Assembly: GCA_016987375.1 (NCBI GenBank)
Contig: PJRA01000263.1
Coordinates: forward strand, 2,635,072 to 2,665,493
Direction: 5' to 3'
Source: Brachionus koreanus
Lineage: Eukaryota; Rotifera; Eurotatoria; Ploima; Brachionidae
DNA length: 30,422 bases
Shown here in pieces: positions 1-10,322 of the stretch. Position numbers and translations under genes: made by a program. The notes under the pieces are model-generated. The model did no database searches. It saw only the letters and a program-made list of their open reading frames with translations, and was not told where the DNA came from. Within the stretch, counting starts at the first letter, position 1. Every line of letters begins with the position of its first letter.

Positions 1-2
1 AA

Positions 3-1313
3 AGCAAAAAAAAATCTAAGACCACAAGTCTTATGTCTCCATCTTCCAGTTTAGTACCAAACAATGGGCCCATTTCGAACAAATCCTCGAGCTCGGTATC
101 GTCCTCTAGCTCGAGTGCATCGACCAGTTCGGCCAAGTCGAATAAAAAAAGCCGACAAACCATTGCTGCTTTGGCTGCTGCGGCTGCATCCGTTCGTCCC
201 TGTACGGCGCCGAATCCCTTGGCTCCATCAAATCAAAACACCACGGACTCTCAGCGCAATCTCAATCACAATGGTCTCAAGGATACCAGCAATATTGACC
301 AAATAATCACTGAAGTTACTGACAAGTCTAAAATTTCAGTAGCTTCACCCAAGCCGCCCACTATCAAACACCTTAAAAAGCAGCATCTTTTGTCTGCTTC
401 TGTCTCGTCACATTCACCTGCATTGCCCAAAAAGGAAAAAGCAAAAAAATCTAAGGCAAATGAGCAATCGGCTTTAACGCCCAATGGCCTAGTCCCTGCG
501 ATGGCTAATCAGGTTATTCAAACAACAAGTCAACAGAATCCGGCTCAGGCCGCCGCTGCAGCTGCAGCGGCTGCATTGCAGTATCATCATTTTTTGAATA
601 ACAATATTAAGATAAATAGTATGACTCCACAAAAACCAAATCCCAAGTTTCACTTGGCCAATGGCGGTTATGTTGAAGAGACTGAAAATCGAATGAAGAT
701 GTGTAAATATGAAGACGCTGATGAGGAAGAGCCATGTGATGACGAGGAAGTTAAAGATAACCAACAAGCACATCTAAATGGACCTTTAAGTATCAAATCT
801 CTTACTGGTCCTTTGACTCAAAGTAATACAAACACTCCAAGCCAAGGTCCCAATGGTTCAACTAATATGGAATTTGAATGCACAGCATGTGAAAAAAAAT
901 TCAAGTATTATTGTTATTATAAGAGACACATGGATGCTTGTCACTCGGATATGCCCAAATATGTATGCGATACATGCAATAAGAGCTATAAGTGGGAGGC
1001 TTCGTTCAGACAGCATTTGAGAAGTCATCATACAACTGGACAATCTGGAGGTACTCATGAAGAAAATGGTGAAGGAAAATTTGAAGGTGATGAAAATAAT
1101 GAGAATCATGCTGGTCATGATATGAAAGAAAATGATGAGGACAATGAAGAGCCAGACGTCGGAACAAATGAAGATGAACGAATGCATCAAAATGAACGAC
1201 TGTTCTATGAGCGTGATCATGAACAAATTGGAGCAGCAGGTACTTTGGCTAGTATTGCTGACTCGTTAAATGGAATGCAAGGCCGATTGATGATCAACAA
1301 TCAAATGTCTTAA
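3..1313 (+). CDS. C2H2 zinc-finger protein, 5'-partial (last exon)
   Basis: The frame is open from the window edge to the stop at 1311-1313. The first ATG is at 33, but the codons before it (from base 3) contain no stop, so the gene probably continues leftward; residues below count from that ATG. Two adjacent C2H2 fingers lie at residues 281-333: C283, C286, H299, H304 and C312, C315, H328, H332. The first has an aromatic-rich core (KYYCYY). The N-terminal half is low complexity: serine-rich (about 16-40), an alanine run (172-181) and lysine patches (about 133-141). The stretch after the fingers is acidic. This layout suits a nuclear DNA-binding transcription factor; that role is inferred from the family. 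The finger cores faintly recall ZNF618-type fingers, from memory only. No AATAAA is seen close downstream. Confidence 0.8.
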   Translation, partial: SKKKSKTTSLMSPSSSLVPNNGPISNKSSSSVSSSSSSASTSSAKSNKKSRQTIAALAAAAASVRPCTAPNPLAPSNQNTTDSQRNLNHNGLKDTSNIDQIITEVTDKSKISVASPKPPTIKHLKKQHLLSASVSSHSPALPKKEKAKKSKANEQSALTPNGLVPAMANQVIQTTSQQNPAQAAAAAAAAALQYHHFLNNNIKINSMTPQKPNPKFHLANGGYVEETENRMKMCKYEDADEEEPCDDEEVKDNQQAHLNGPLSIKSLTGPLTQSNTNTPSQGPNGSTNMEFECTACEKKFKYYCYYKRHMDACHSDMPKYVCDTCNKSYKWEASFRQHLRSHHTTGQSGGTHEENGEGKFEGDENNENHAGHDMKENDEDNEEPDVGTNEDERMHQNERLFYERDHEQIGAAGTLASIADSLNGMQGRLMINNQMS

Positions 1314-2349
1314 AAAATGTATATTTTTTTTTTAATCAAGGTGAAAATTATTATTAAGAAAAAAAGCGTGATAAAATTTTAAATGATTCCAAGCTTAAAT
1401 CTTCCAAATGTACTTTAAGTTTATTTTATTTTTTTTTTTCTATTTTTTTTGTATATATATATTTTTTTTTGTAAATAACTGAGGCCTCGTTTGGTTGACG
1501 TAACAAAAATGTGCTTTAAAAACAATTTTTAGTTTTTTTGAGTATCAATTTGTGATTTTTGTTCAATATGTTGATTTAACGCGCAGTGATACCATTTCAA
1601 TCAAAAAAAAATAAGATTTACCTCATTTAATATTGAAAATGATACTCAAAATTTTCAATTTTTCGTTTGATATTGTTTTATTTTATTTTTTTGATTTATT
1701 TAAAATCTAGAATTTAATTTAATAATTTAATTAATGATCTATTTATGCGTTAAGTTTGATTTTAGAATCAACATGCGCACTCGATTTTGGTGAGCTAAGA
1801 GCAAATTTTGAATACTTTTTTTTTTATTATTTGTTTTTTTAAAAAAGACATTTTGAGCGTTTTTGGTCGATTTTATAAAAAAAAATTTTTAATTTCTTAC
1901 ATGTAATTAAAAACTAACTTTTTAAGTATTACTGTTATTTTTTTCTATTTGTTAAATTGTAATCTCATTTCAAAATTGATTTAATTAATTGCTAAAAATC
2001 ATTTGATTACTTTGATTTTTAGTTTGTTTATAGGTAATAATCAAAAAAAAATGATAATAAACTGTTTTTTAAAATTTATTTTTATTTTTTAAAGTAATGA
2101 ATTCTTAATTTTTTAATATAGTTGAAATAAAATTGACATCAAAAAGGTAAATAATTCATCTTCTATTCAAAGAAATTGATTTTAAAGCTTTGCTTTAAAA
2201 ACTAACCAGTTCAATAAAAAATTTTTACCATAGACTCTGCTGCTGTTTAATTCTTTATTATCACTTCTTATTAAGAACAATCATTTTTGAATTGACTCTA
2301 AAGCTGCAAAATTAATTTTAAAAAAGACTTCAGCGACTATTCTTGACTT
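1314..2349. other. AT-rich non-coding stretch
   Basis: This is the presumed 3' UTR of the zinc-finger gene and then intergenic DNA. It is dominated by poly-T and poly-A tracts. I see no coding-like stretch, RNA gene or clear repeat. Confidence 0.6.
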
Positions 2350-3305
2350 TCATATATATCGTCTTTAGGAATGTTAAGCTAACCGAAGGATTCAGCAAAA
2401 CATGTGTTGTCATCAATCAAATTTGATCTATATTTTTAAAAGTAACAAATTTTTTTGTAAAAATATTCATCTCAAAATTCAAAAAGCTTCGATTTTAGTA
2501 AAGATATTAACTTATCTATTCTGCTTGTTGCAATTGAAGCTTTAAAAAAAAACTCTGATTTGATTAATTTGAATGACCGCCAACTTAGTACTGTTATGTA
2601 TTCCCTTCTTAGACATGCTGGTGTAAAATTTAAAATATATCTTGAAATTTAAAAAAAAATAGAATGATTTTACAAATAATTTTAAAATTGAAAAATTAAG
2701 ACTTATTTTTGATTATTTTTTTCTATAAGAGACAAAAAAAAAAATTAAAGTAGCATATTTTATTAAAGCTAATTTAGATCATGAAAAAAATTAAATTCAA
2801 AAAGAAATGATTTTCCATAATTTCTTAAAATTCAAATTTAAGTCAAAAATATCAAAAACGGTATAAATATGAAATGGAATAAGATAAAGAGTTTTTTTTT
2901 GATAAAAATGAATTCCTCATACAAAAATACCTAATTATTTAGAAAAGAAAAATTTTTCGAAAAAAGGCCCATTTTTCAAAGAACTGAACCTTATACATAA
3001 CCTTAATTTTCTAATCTTTTAATTTACCTCAAAAGTCTTGAATAGTATAAATAATTTTCATTATTGTTTGTTTCTATTCTTGTTTAATTTGTTTGATAAA
3101 AAGTTAATTTTGTGTATTTTATGGAAGCTCCATTACACTAAAAGAGGTATTATACTTAAAGCTGGTTTTAAACAGTCGTACTTTAAATTCAGAAATTCAT
3201 TTAAAGAATTATAACGATCATGTTGAAGAAGAGTATCGTGAGCTTTTTGGCTTCAAAAACCGTCAAAAGTACAAGAGAGTAATCGAACTAATCTCTGATG
3301 GATGA
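2350..3305 (+). pseudogene. Broken coding-like remnants, unidentified
   Basis: Three pieces on this strand read as protein-like but are separated by stops and frame changes. The first, about 2368-2426, begins after an acceptor-like CTTTAG and includes LTEGFSKTCVVINQ. The second, 2461-2651, is open for about 63 codons without a usable start and includes ILLVAIEALKKN and DRQLSTVMYSLLRHAGVKF. The third, about 3112-3305, includes HVEEEYRELFGFKNRQKYKR and ends at TGA 3303-3305. Codon content is richer in G and C than the surroundings. I do not recognise the family. A decayed transposase or a dead duplicated gene would both fit. A real gene with small introns is less likely, because the pieces do not join with consistent splice phases. 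Confidence 0.35.
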
Positions 3306-4557
3306 ACGATTATAAATAAAAAACAAACGGTGAAAGAAAAAAGACCAAAATCAAAGACTATAAAATATAAAATTTTATATCATGAAGATTAGTTGACTAT
3401 TACTTATTGATAATTAAAAAAAATTTAAATAAATTTTGAATCATCTTAAAATAAAAGTGTTAGGTAACGTTAGGCCACTACACCGCCAAAAGTTGGTGTT
3501 GGTCGTTTTGATGGGCGCGAGGTTTAAAATTTTATTTTTCTTATTTTTATTGACTTTTCTTATATTCAATTCTTTTACCTATCAAATTTTCAAAATTGAA
3601 ATTTTTTAAATTTTATTTTTGCATACGATCATCAAAACAGCCAACACCAACTTTTGGCGATCGAATGGCTGCTATTGACGGTACCAAACAATAATGTTTT
3701 CTAGCTTTTATTTTATTATATTATTTGTTTTTATTTTTACAAATGATTAAAAAATCATTTATGGGTGATACGTAAATAGCAATCTTGCTTTTTTAGAACT
3801 ATTTTTTTCTGAATATAAAAGTTTAATTTAATAGTATTTATATATTATTTAAAAATTAATTAAAAAAATAATATTTTATTTTTATAGTTAAATTAATTCA
3901 AATCAAATTTTTTTTTTAATTTATAATGACAAAATAATAAAATGAACAAATTAAAAATAGTTTTCTTAAAAATTATAGAGCTATTTTTTTTTATAAATAG
4001 ATAATTTGTAAAGATAGATTAAAAAAATTTTTAAAAAAGAAAAATAACTACTTTGTCTTGAAATAAACTGACTATTAAGAAAATTTGGCTGTATCACATT
4101 AATTTAAATCTATTCTTATAATCTCAAAATCAAATTTTTAATATGGAAAATATAAAATAATGACAATTAAAATTTTTTTTCATTTGAATCTTCATTTTTT
4201 GATAAAATTATTTAGCATTTTATTCAATTATCTTTAGTAACTTTTTCTTTCATGTTGAATATAATTATGAACTAAAAGTAAAAATCTGATAATTATTATA
4301 ATTGATTCATTTATAAAATATTGACTAATTTAAAAAATTGCTATTTAGAAAAATATTCTGTAGCTAACTCTTGAATTTTTCTTTTTCAGATAAAAAAAAA
4401 TAATCTCTTAGTTTTTGACTAATTTATCCGCTAAGTTTTGCAATTAAATTAATTTAAGTACCTTAATTAAACTTAATCATAAAATTCAGCTTATTCAATT
4501 CAACAACATAAATTTTATTAGATTTATTTTTTAGCATTAGATTTATTTGTGTAAATA
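3306..4557. other. AT-rich intergenic stretch upstream of the first RRM/KH gene
   Basis: This holds the foldback repeat at 3484-3690 and otherwise A/T runs. A TTTTTTAG trinucleotide-rich stretch about 25 bp before the ATG at 4558 could be a splice or trans-splice acceptor, but nothing further supports that. Confidence 0.5.
3484..3690. repeat. Small foldback (MITE-like) repeat, copy A
   Basis: Two 30-base arms, 3484-3513 and 3630-3659, are inverted copies with two mismatches (core CGCCAAAAGTTGGTGTTGG). They flank about 116 bp of AT-rich spacer. Weaker pairing continues outward for a few bases. The spacer and the right flank, which carries TTGACGGTAC, resemble the region at 27085-27235, so this looks like a dispersed family. 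No transposase is present, so any mobility would depend on another element. Confidence 0.6.
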
Positions 4558-7371
4558 ATGGATGATCAAAGCACAAAGTCGTCTAATTGTGTTACAGTTG
4601 AAATTTATCCTCATCTGAAACAAGATGATTTCGATCTGTTGATTTTATTTCTTGAAAGCAAACGTCAGTCAGGAGGAGGTGATATTTCTAATGTAGATGA
4701 TTTAACTTTTGCCAATGTTCAAAATGGTAAAATATTAAGAATTTTTTACCAAGACAGTGAAGTCACTAAAAGAGTTATTTCAAAAAAATTCTTAAAATTT
4801 AAAAATTATCATATTAGAACGCTTCCAGGTTCAATTTCAAGCTTTAAATGCGAAAATTATGATATTTTGACAGACAAATTAATCATCAAAAACATCTGTG
4901 TAGATAATGATGACGATGAATCAATTGTAGAAATGTACGCCGAATACTTGGCTCCTTACAATGAAGTCACTAACTTGCAAAAGTCTTCTCTATCATATAA
5001 CACTTTCATTGCTACTTTTAATAGCAAATTAGACCGTGAAAGTCTGTATGCTCGATTTAGTAAGAAAAAAATTCTGAGAAAAAAGGAAATTGTTCTAATG
5101 GATCCATTTAATACAAAATCTTTTCTTATATTTAGCCCTAAAAAACAAGACACTGATTTTGGTCATTTGATTGACAAATTAAACAGCGAGTTAGCCAATT
5201 TTGAGAAATCAAATCCCTACTTCATAGAAACAAATTCCTATTCATTATTGGTTCAATTTGACAATGAAAAACTATTAAACGAAATTTTCAATATTTTTGA
5301 ATTATATTTTAAATCAACGAGTCTAGATTTAATAATTGAAAAAGTTTACAATTTCAGTTTGGTTGACAGATTTTCTGCTAAAAATCAAATTGTACACAAA
5401 CCACTTTTGGACAGAACATTTGTAGAAGTTGCAGTTCAGACTGATTTTTTGCCTGAGTCGAACTCGAAAGGTGTTGAGAGTGTCTCGAACACAGATTCTA
5501 AAGAGCCAAGCAAACTAAATTCAACAGCAAAATCAAATTTACCATTCGATGCTGACACAAAGCCTGAACAATTAATCGAATTTAATATTGAGGATATTTA
5601 TACAACAGCTTTGTTAAATGTAAAGCAATTATTTTTTAATTTTCAAGAAGAGCTAACAAAAATAAATCCGAAATTGGAGCTTATCAATTCAAACGGAAGA
5701 TTGTTTTTAAAAAATAGTTCGCTAACCGATAACAATAGTTTGAAAACCAAAACTTTGACAGCATTGATTTTTTTTTTTGAAAAAAAAGCATTTCATAAAA
5801 TTATTGAAATTCCGGCTAGAATTTTAAAAAGCCCAGATTTGATGTCAAAAATTGATTCTAAAGTTCAAGAATATAACAAATTATGTCCTGCGCTTTATTT
5901 TAGAATACAAAACCAACAATTAGAAGGCTTTGGTTGTAAGAAAATTTTGCAAAATAAATCTAATGAACTTTCCCGGTTTATTGATGTGTTGTCTTCGCAT
6001 TCAAATTCAAATCTGGCAACAGTGGAAACTAAACCGAGTGAAAATAGTATAAAAATTTCGATTAGTCCTGACTCTCTTGCTTTCAAAGTCTTGTGGAATA
6101 TTAAGAACATTTTTTTCGATTTTAAAAATTCAGTCAAATCAATTGGAGCTGACTTGCGGATAGAGCAAGACCAAAAATTGTCTCTTTTCAATATGGATAG
6201 CTCCAATTCAGTTTGGGAAGCTAAAGTCAAAGATTATTTGGAAGAATTTGAAAAAAAACAAGTGAAAACAATCAAATTAGGAGTTCCTGAAAATCTTAGA
6301 AATAAAATAAATATTGACATTATTAAATTTGAGTTAAAGGAGCAGGAAAAATCACTTGTTTCAATCAAAGTTGAGCTCGTTGAAAATGAAATTGTAGCTT
6401 TTGGATATTGCAAAGCAGTTGATATATTCACTAGAAATATAAATAAAAAATTAAAATATTATCAAAACAATTCAGAAAAGAATTTTGCCAATAAATTGTT
6501 AGTTGTAATAAATAGGGTCAAATCTGTTGAATACAAAATTTTGCAAGGATTTAATGGAAAATATTTCAAAGAATTTTCTGATAATCTAAATCAAATTCAG
6601 GCTATATTGACTGCATACTACAAGAATGAAACAGATAATGGATTCAAAATTTTTTGCAATTTGGAAAAAAGCGAACAACAAGACCTAAACAAAGTAAATA
6701 TTTGGCATCAAAGAGTATTAGAATGTAGAAAAAATTTTTTCAACAAATTTACTCGCCAAGCTGTTCAGTTGCCACATGGTAAAACAGCTCCGAGCAAAGT
6801 TGACTTTGACCCGGAGAAGATAATTATCGAGTGGAAGAGTGGCACTCAGGCAGATATTATAGGTGAGAAAAATGAAGTAGAACGTGTTAAAAATAATTTG
6901 GTCAAGAAAGAAAAATTGCCCGAAAGTAGCGATTTATCTTCTTCGCAATTCAATTTTTCAAAGCCTAACGAAAACACGTTTTTAATCAGTGATTTAAAAT
7001 GGTTTCAAATTAGAATTTTGTTCGAAGAGCAGTTTTTCAAACATTTGTCAGATAATTATAAAGACTTAAATGTAATGTTGGATACCCAATTGACTAGAAT
7101 TTGTTTAAGTGGTAATAAAAAGGAGATAAACAAAGCTAAAAAAATGGCTTTTAAAATTTTAGAAAAAATACTTGGTGCTGAGATTGAATGCGATTCGGCC
7201 ACTTTGGACCAAATGCAAAAAAATGAAAATCAATTTTTAAGCTATTTGAAAGATCAAAATTTAAAATGTGTTGTTGACACAAAAAGCAATACGGACAAAT
7301 TCATTGTTTATTCGACAAGACTTGAAGATATCGAAAAATTCAAATCCATTTTTTCCAATTTTAAATTTTAA
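4558..7371 (+). CDS. PARP14/DTX3L-type RRM and KH-like repeat protein, no catalytic domain (paralogue A)
   Basis: This is an intronless 937-residue protein. Residues about 10-88 match the atypical RRM of PARP14, PARP10, DTX3L and NMI: a beta strand (VTVEIYP), a helix ending FLESKRQSGGGD with the SGGGD loop at 38-42, then an SEVTKRVISKK helix. A second RRM-like unit spans about 105-192 (MYAEYLAPYNEV, NTKSF), perhaps with a third at 195-265. A low-complexity linker (about 270-340) carries VAVQTDF at 291-297. The rest (about 345-937) looks like several diverged KH-like units, for example around LEGFGCKK, VAFGYCKAV and CLSGNKKEINKAKKMAF. In PARP14 such modules bind nucleic acid or protein ahead of macro, WWE and ADP-ribosyltransferase domains; none of those is present and the frame stops normally. 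A role in RNA binding or scaffolding is inferred. The start is supported because SGGGD falls at the same residue number as in the paralogue at 22366. The only AATAAA nearby is about 200 bp downstream (7569-7574). Confidence 0.85.
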   Translation: MDDQSTKSSNCVTVEIYPHLKQDDFDLLILFLESKRQSGGGDISNVDDLTFANVQNGKILRIFYQDSEVTKRVISKKFLKFKNYHIRTLPGSISSFKCENYDILTDKLIIKNICVDNDDDESIVEMYAEYLAPYNEVTNLQKSSLSYNTFIATFNSKLDRESLYARFSKKKILRKKEIVLMDPFNTKSFLIFSPKKQDTDFGHLIDKLNSELANFEKSNPYFIETNSYSLLVQFDNEKLLNEIFNIFELYFKSTSLDLIIEKVYNFSLVDRFSAKNQIVHKPLLDRTFVEVAVQTDFLPESNSKGVESVSNTDSKEPSKLNSTAKSNLPFDADTKPEQLIEFNIEDIYTTALLNVKQLFFNFQEELTKINPKLELINSNGRLFLKNSSLTDNNSLKTKTLTALIFFFEKKAFHKIIEIPARILKSPDLMSKIDSKVQEYNKLCPALYFRIQNQQLEGFGCKKILQNKSNELSRFIDVLSSHSNSNLATVETKPSENSIKISISPDSLAFKVLWNIKNIFFDFKNSVKSIGADLRIEQDQKLSLFNMDSSNSVWEAKVKDYLEEFEKKQVKTIKLGVPENLRNKINIDIIKFELKEQEKSLVSIKVELVENEIVAFGYCKAVDIFTRNINKKLKYYQNNSEKNFANKLLVVINRVKSVEYKILQGFNGKYFKEFSDNLNQIQAILTAYYKNETDNGFKIFCNLEKSEQQDLNKVNIWHQRVLECRKNFFNKFTRQAVQLPHGKTAPSKVDFDPEKIIIEWKSGTQADIIGEKNEVERVKNNLVKKEKLPESSDLSSSQFNFSKPNENTFLISDLKWFQIRILFEEQFFKHLSDNYKDLNVMLDTQLTRICLSGNKKEINKAKKMAFKILEKILGAEIECDSATLDQMQKNENQFLSYLKDQNLKCVVDTKSNTDKFIVYSTRLEDIEKFKSIFSNFKF

Positions 7372-8183
7372 GATTTCTTTCTTATTTTCTTTTTTTTATA
7401 ATTTATCAACTGTTGTTTCGTTTTTTTACTAACCGGATATCAAAGTTTTTTTTTAAAGATCTTTTAAATAGCTTAAATAATTGATTTAATTTGCGCTACA
7501 AAAAAACTTGATGATAGAATTTTGGCTATTAATTTAAAAAATTTGGCCAAAAAAAAAGATGAATAATTAATAAATTTATGAAATTTAATATTTTTTATAT
7601 TGTTTTTTAGATTTTTTAATATTTGATAGATTAAATTTAAAACATATTTGAAAAAATTTTTAACTTAGATGAAAATTTAACTTGAAAAACAAATTATTTG
7701 AAATTTAAACTGATAATCTATTTTATTTTAATATCGATAGATTTCGCAAGTAAAATTCGTTTCCTATCTAAAATCAAATGATTTATTCATTTTTTAATTT
7801 TTTAATTTGTTCAAAAAAGTGTTAGAATACATAACTCCATAACTTTCCAAAAGGACTTAAAATCAAAAATTTTATTTATTTTTTAATCTTTATAATTAAT
7901 TAATATATAAAAATAATTTGACTTTTTTCTCATACTAATCTTTCTGTTTAGGCTTCGATAAATCTTACGTAAGTTACGCCAACATTCTTTTAAAGATGAG
8001 TGTGCCATAACGCATTTTCAACTAAATTTGAAATCAATATTAAGTTTTTAATATTAATTCTTAACTTATTTTAATTTAAACAATTTACCAGGATTTTTTT
8101 TGATGAAGAGTTGGATTGGGAACATCTTTGCAGGGGAAAAGAAATTTTAAACTTTGTATCTATATTTTTTAGTATTTTCATAT

Positions 8184-8214
8184 TATTCATTATTATTATT
8201 ATTATTATTATTTA
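8184..8214. repeat. ATT trinucleotide microsatellite
   Basis: An almost uninterrupted run of ATT units, followed about 25 bp later by a long A tract. Confidence 0.85.
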
Positions 8215-8499
8215 TTAAGTTCAAGCCTCATAGGCAAAAAAAAAAAAAAAATAAAAAAAAAAGTTAGAGTTTTTTTAAAAAAAAGTATTATGTTCTTCAT
8301 TAGTATTTATTCTGTCTTTTTATTTTGATTAAATTAATTTAAATATTTATTAATTATAGATATTATTTATTTATTTTTCAAAAATTTTTTATTTATTATT
8401 AATGCAATTTTTGTATTTGTTTTAAATGCTTCATTCATTGAAAAATTTAATTATTTTCTTTTAAAATTTTACCAATTTTTAAAAAAATTGTGTTATTTC

Positions 8500-8688
8500 A
8501 CGTAAAATTAAGTAAGAAATTGTAAGCAATATTAAGATTTTTTTAATTTTTCTAAATAAAATAAAAATAAAATAATTTTTCAATATAAATTTTCGAAAAA
8601 ATTCAATTTTTCTTTTTTTTGGCTGTAATAATTTGTGAATGATATTACTAAAAGTAACTTTTTTGATGAAACTTACTTAATTTTACGT
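8500..8688. repeat. Inverted repeat with 17-bp perfect arms
   Basis: ACGTAAAATTAAGTAAG at 8500-8516 is repeated as its exact reverse complement at 8672-8688, with 155 bp between. Related CGTAAAATT and CGTAGAAT words continue to about 8770. It may be a foldback-element relic; chance pairing in AT-rich DNA is less likely at this length but possible. Confidence 0.5.
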
Positions 8689-9206
8689 AAAATTACAATT
8701 CCTTACCACCAATATTCACGTAGAATAACTTAGCTTACTAAAATTCGTGTAAAATTGCGTAAAATAATGTAATTTAGCAAATTATTGAACTTTATTAAAA
8801 CAGTGTATTTACTTTCCTTGTTTTGAGGATTTTTTTAGAAAAATCTTAATTACTTAATTAAATACGGATGCAAATTATATAAAAATTAAATATCCTATCT
8901 GAATTTGAAATTAATTATTTATTTAATCTTAAGAATAAATATTAATATCTCATTTCACTAATGTTTCAACTTTGGGAAGTTTACGTTATTAAATTCATAC
9001 AAACTTTGGATTTCTTTCTGAAAATCAATTTAGAATAAAACAAGCAATTAAATAAATTAGTTTTATTTTTATTCATTAAAATTATAAACAGCTTGATACT
9101 AAGAATATACAGATTTGATTAATTACATATAATTTATTTTCAATTTGAAAAATTAATTAACTCCATTTACACGCAAATAATTAAAAATATTTCGAGCTTT
9201 TAAAAT

Positions 9207-9212
9207 TTTATT
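9207..9212 (-). terminator. Candidate poly(A) signal of the coiled-coil gene
   Basis: AATAAA on the minus strand, 24 bases beyond the stop codon at 9236-9238. The spacing is right for a compact 3' UTR. Confidence 0.5.
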
Positions 9213-9235
9213 CAAAAACAGTGGAGTTAATTTTT

Positions 9236-10322
9236 TTAAAGATTTTTAAGATTTTCTTCCAATATCTTAATTTTGTTCATTAATTCATTTTTTTTGTTCA
9301 ATTTATCGTTTCGACGATTAATTTCTTCTCTGAGCATACCTTTTTTTGATACACAAGCACGATTTATAGTTTTCTTTTTTTAAAGTTTAAACACATTAAT
9401 TAATTTAGAAATAATACTTTTTTTTCAATTTGAAAAGCCAATTTTTCATTTTTTATACGTTTTTCATTAATCTTATTTAAATTATTTTAAAGAAAAAACT
9501 ATTTATTGAAAAAAATCTACCTCATTTTTATGATCATCAATCAAACAGTGTAAAATTGATATTTTTTCTTTCATTTCTTTAATTGAAGCTACTATGTCAG
9601 GCTGATTAGAAAATTTAGAGTTTTTTGTATCATTTTCTAAATCCTTTTCTTTGATAAAGATTCAATTAAAATGTTTTCCTTTTAATTTCTTTCTTACTTT
9701 TTGATTCTAATGCCGAGATTATTTGATCTATATTTGAAAGCTGATCGTCTGTCTTTAAAAAATCACTGAAAAATTGGTTCAATTTATTCTCATGATTTTG
9801 GTATTTTTCTTTCATTTTTTCTATTTCACTAAAAATTTGTTTAGTATTCAAATTCAGTCAAAAATTTTAAAAAAAACTTTTTTTTTTGCTCTAAAATATT
9901 TGTTTTCGATTCAAGTTTACTTTCAAGACTTAAATTTTCTTGGGTTATTTTACAAACCTCTTAGAGAGAATAAAAGTTAGAATTATTTTGGAATGAAGCT
10001 AAAATTAGTACTTTCAAATAAAAGCTGTTTTTCAGAATTTTTCATAGTTAATTTCGAATTGAAGAAATCTATTTTTGCTTTTAATGAATTCTGCTCATTA
10101 GTAAGTTTGATTAATTCTTCATTGGCTTCAAAATATTTTTAGACAATATTCAAAAAAAATATAAAAAATTTATTTACAAATTTGTGAATCTATTACAAGT
10201 TCATCGAACTGCGTCTGCTTTTGTTTTATTTCAATTTCAATTTTTTTTCTATCATTTACAAGTTTTTCATAAAACACTGGAATATTGTCCAAGTTTTCCA
10301 AACATCTTTCTTGAATATTCAT
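9236..10322 (-). CDS. Seven-exon coiled-coil protein, 263 residues, unidentified
   Basis: Reconstructed exons, in gene order: 10322-10178, 10125-10012, 9959-9878, 9828-9698, 9648-9521, 9471-9418, 9373-9236. They sum to 792 nt (263 codons plus stop). All six introns (52, 52, 49, 49, 49, 44 bp) begin GT and end AG, and every phase matches (1, 1, 2, 1, 0, 0). The third donor (AA|GTTTTT) is weak, but its acceptor follows a good TACTAAAC branch-like sequence. An in-frame TAA nine bases upstream supports the ATG at 10322. The protein is almost wholly helical and charged, rich in K, E, N and I, with heptad-like leucine and isoleucine spacing (LIKLTNEQNSLKAKIDFF, IEKMKEKYQNHENKLNQF, LMNKIKILEENLKNL). 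No catalytic motif, signal peptide or membrane segment is seen. A structural role (cytoskeleton, centrosome or kinetochore) would be typical, but I cannot assign one. Confidence 0.75.

Larger units (their letters stand above)
7372..9206. other. AT-rich intergenic stretch with simple repeats
   Basis: No gene is seen. It contains an (ATT)n microsatellite at about 8184-8214, a poly-A block near 8238-8265, and an inverted repeat at 8500-8688 listed separately. Several CGTAAAA-type words cluster between 8500 and 8770. Confidence 0.5.

Noticed and set aside
64..1226. Open frames on either strand inside the zinc-finger gene
   Set aside because: They overlap a well-supported coding frame and have no domains; they are shadows of it.
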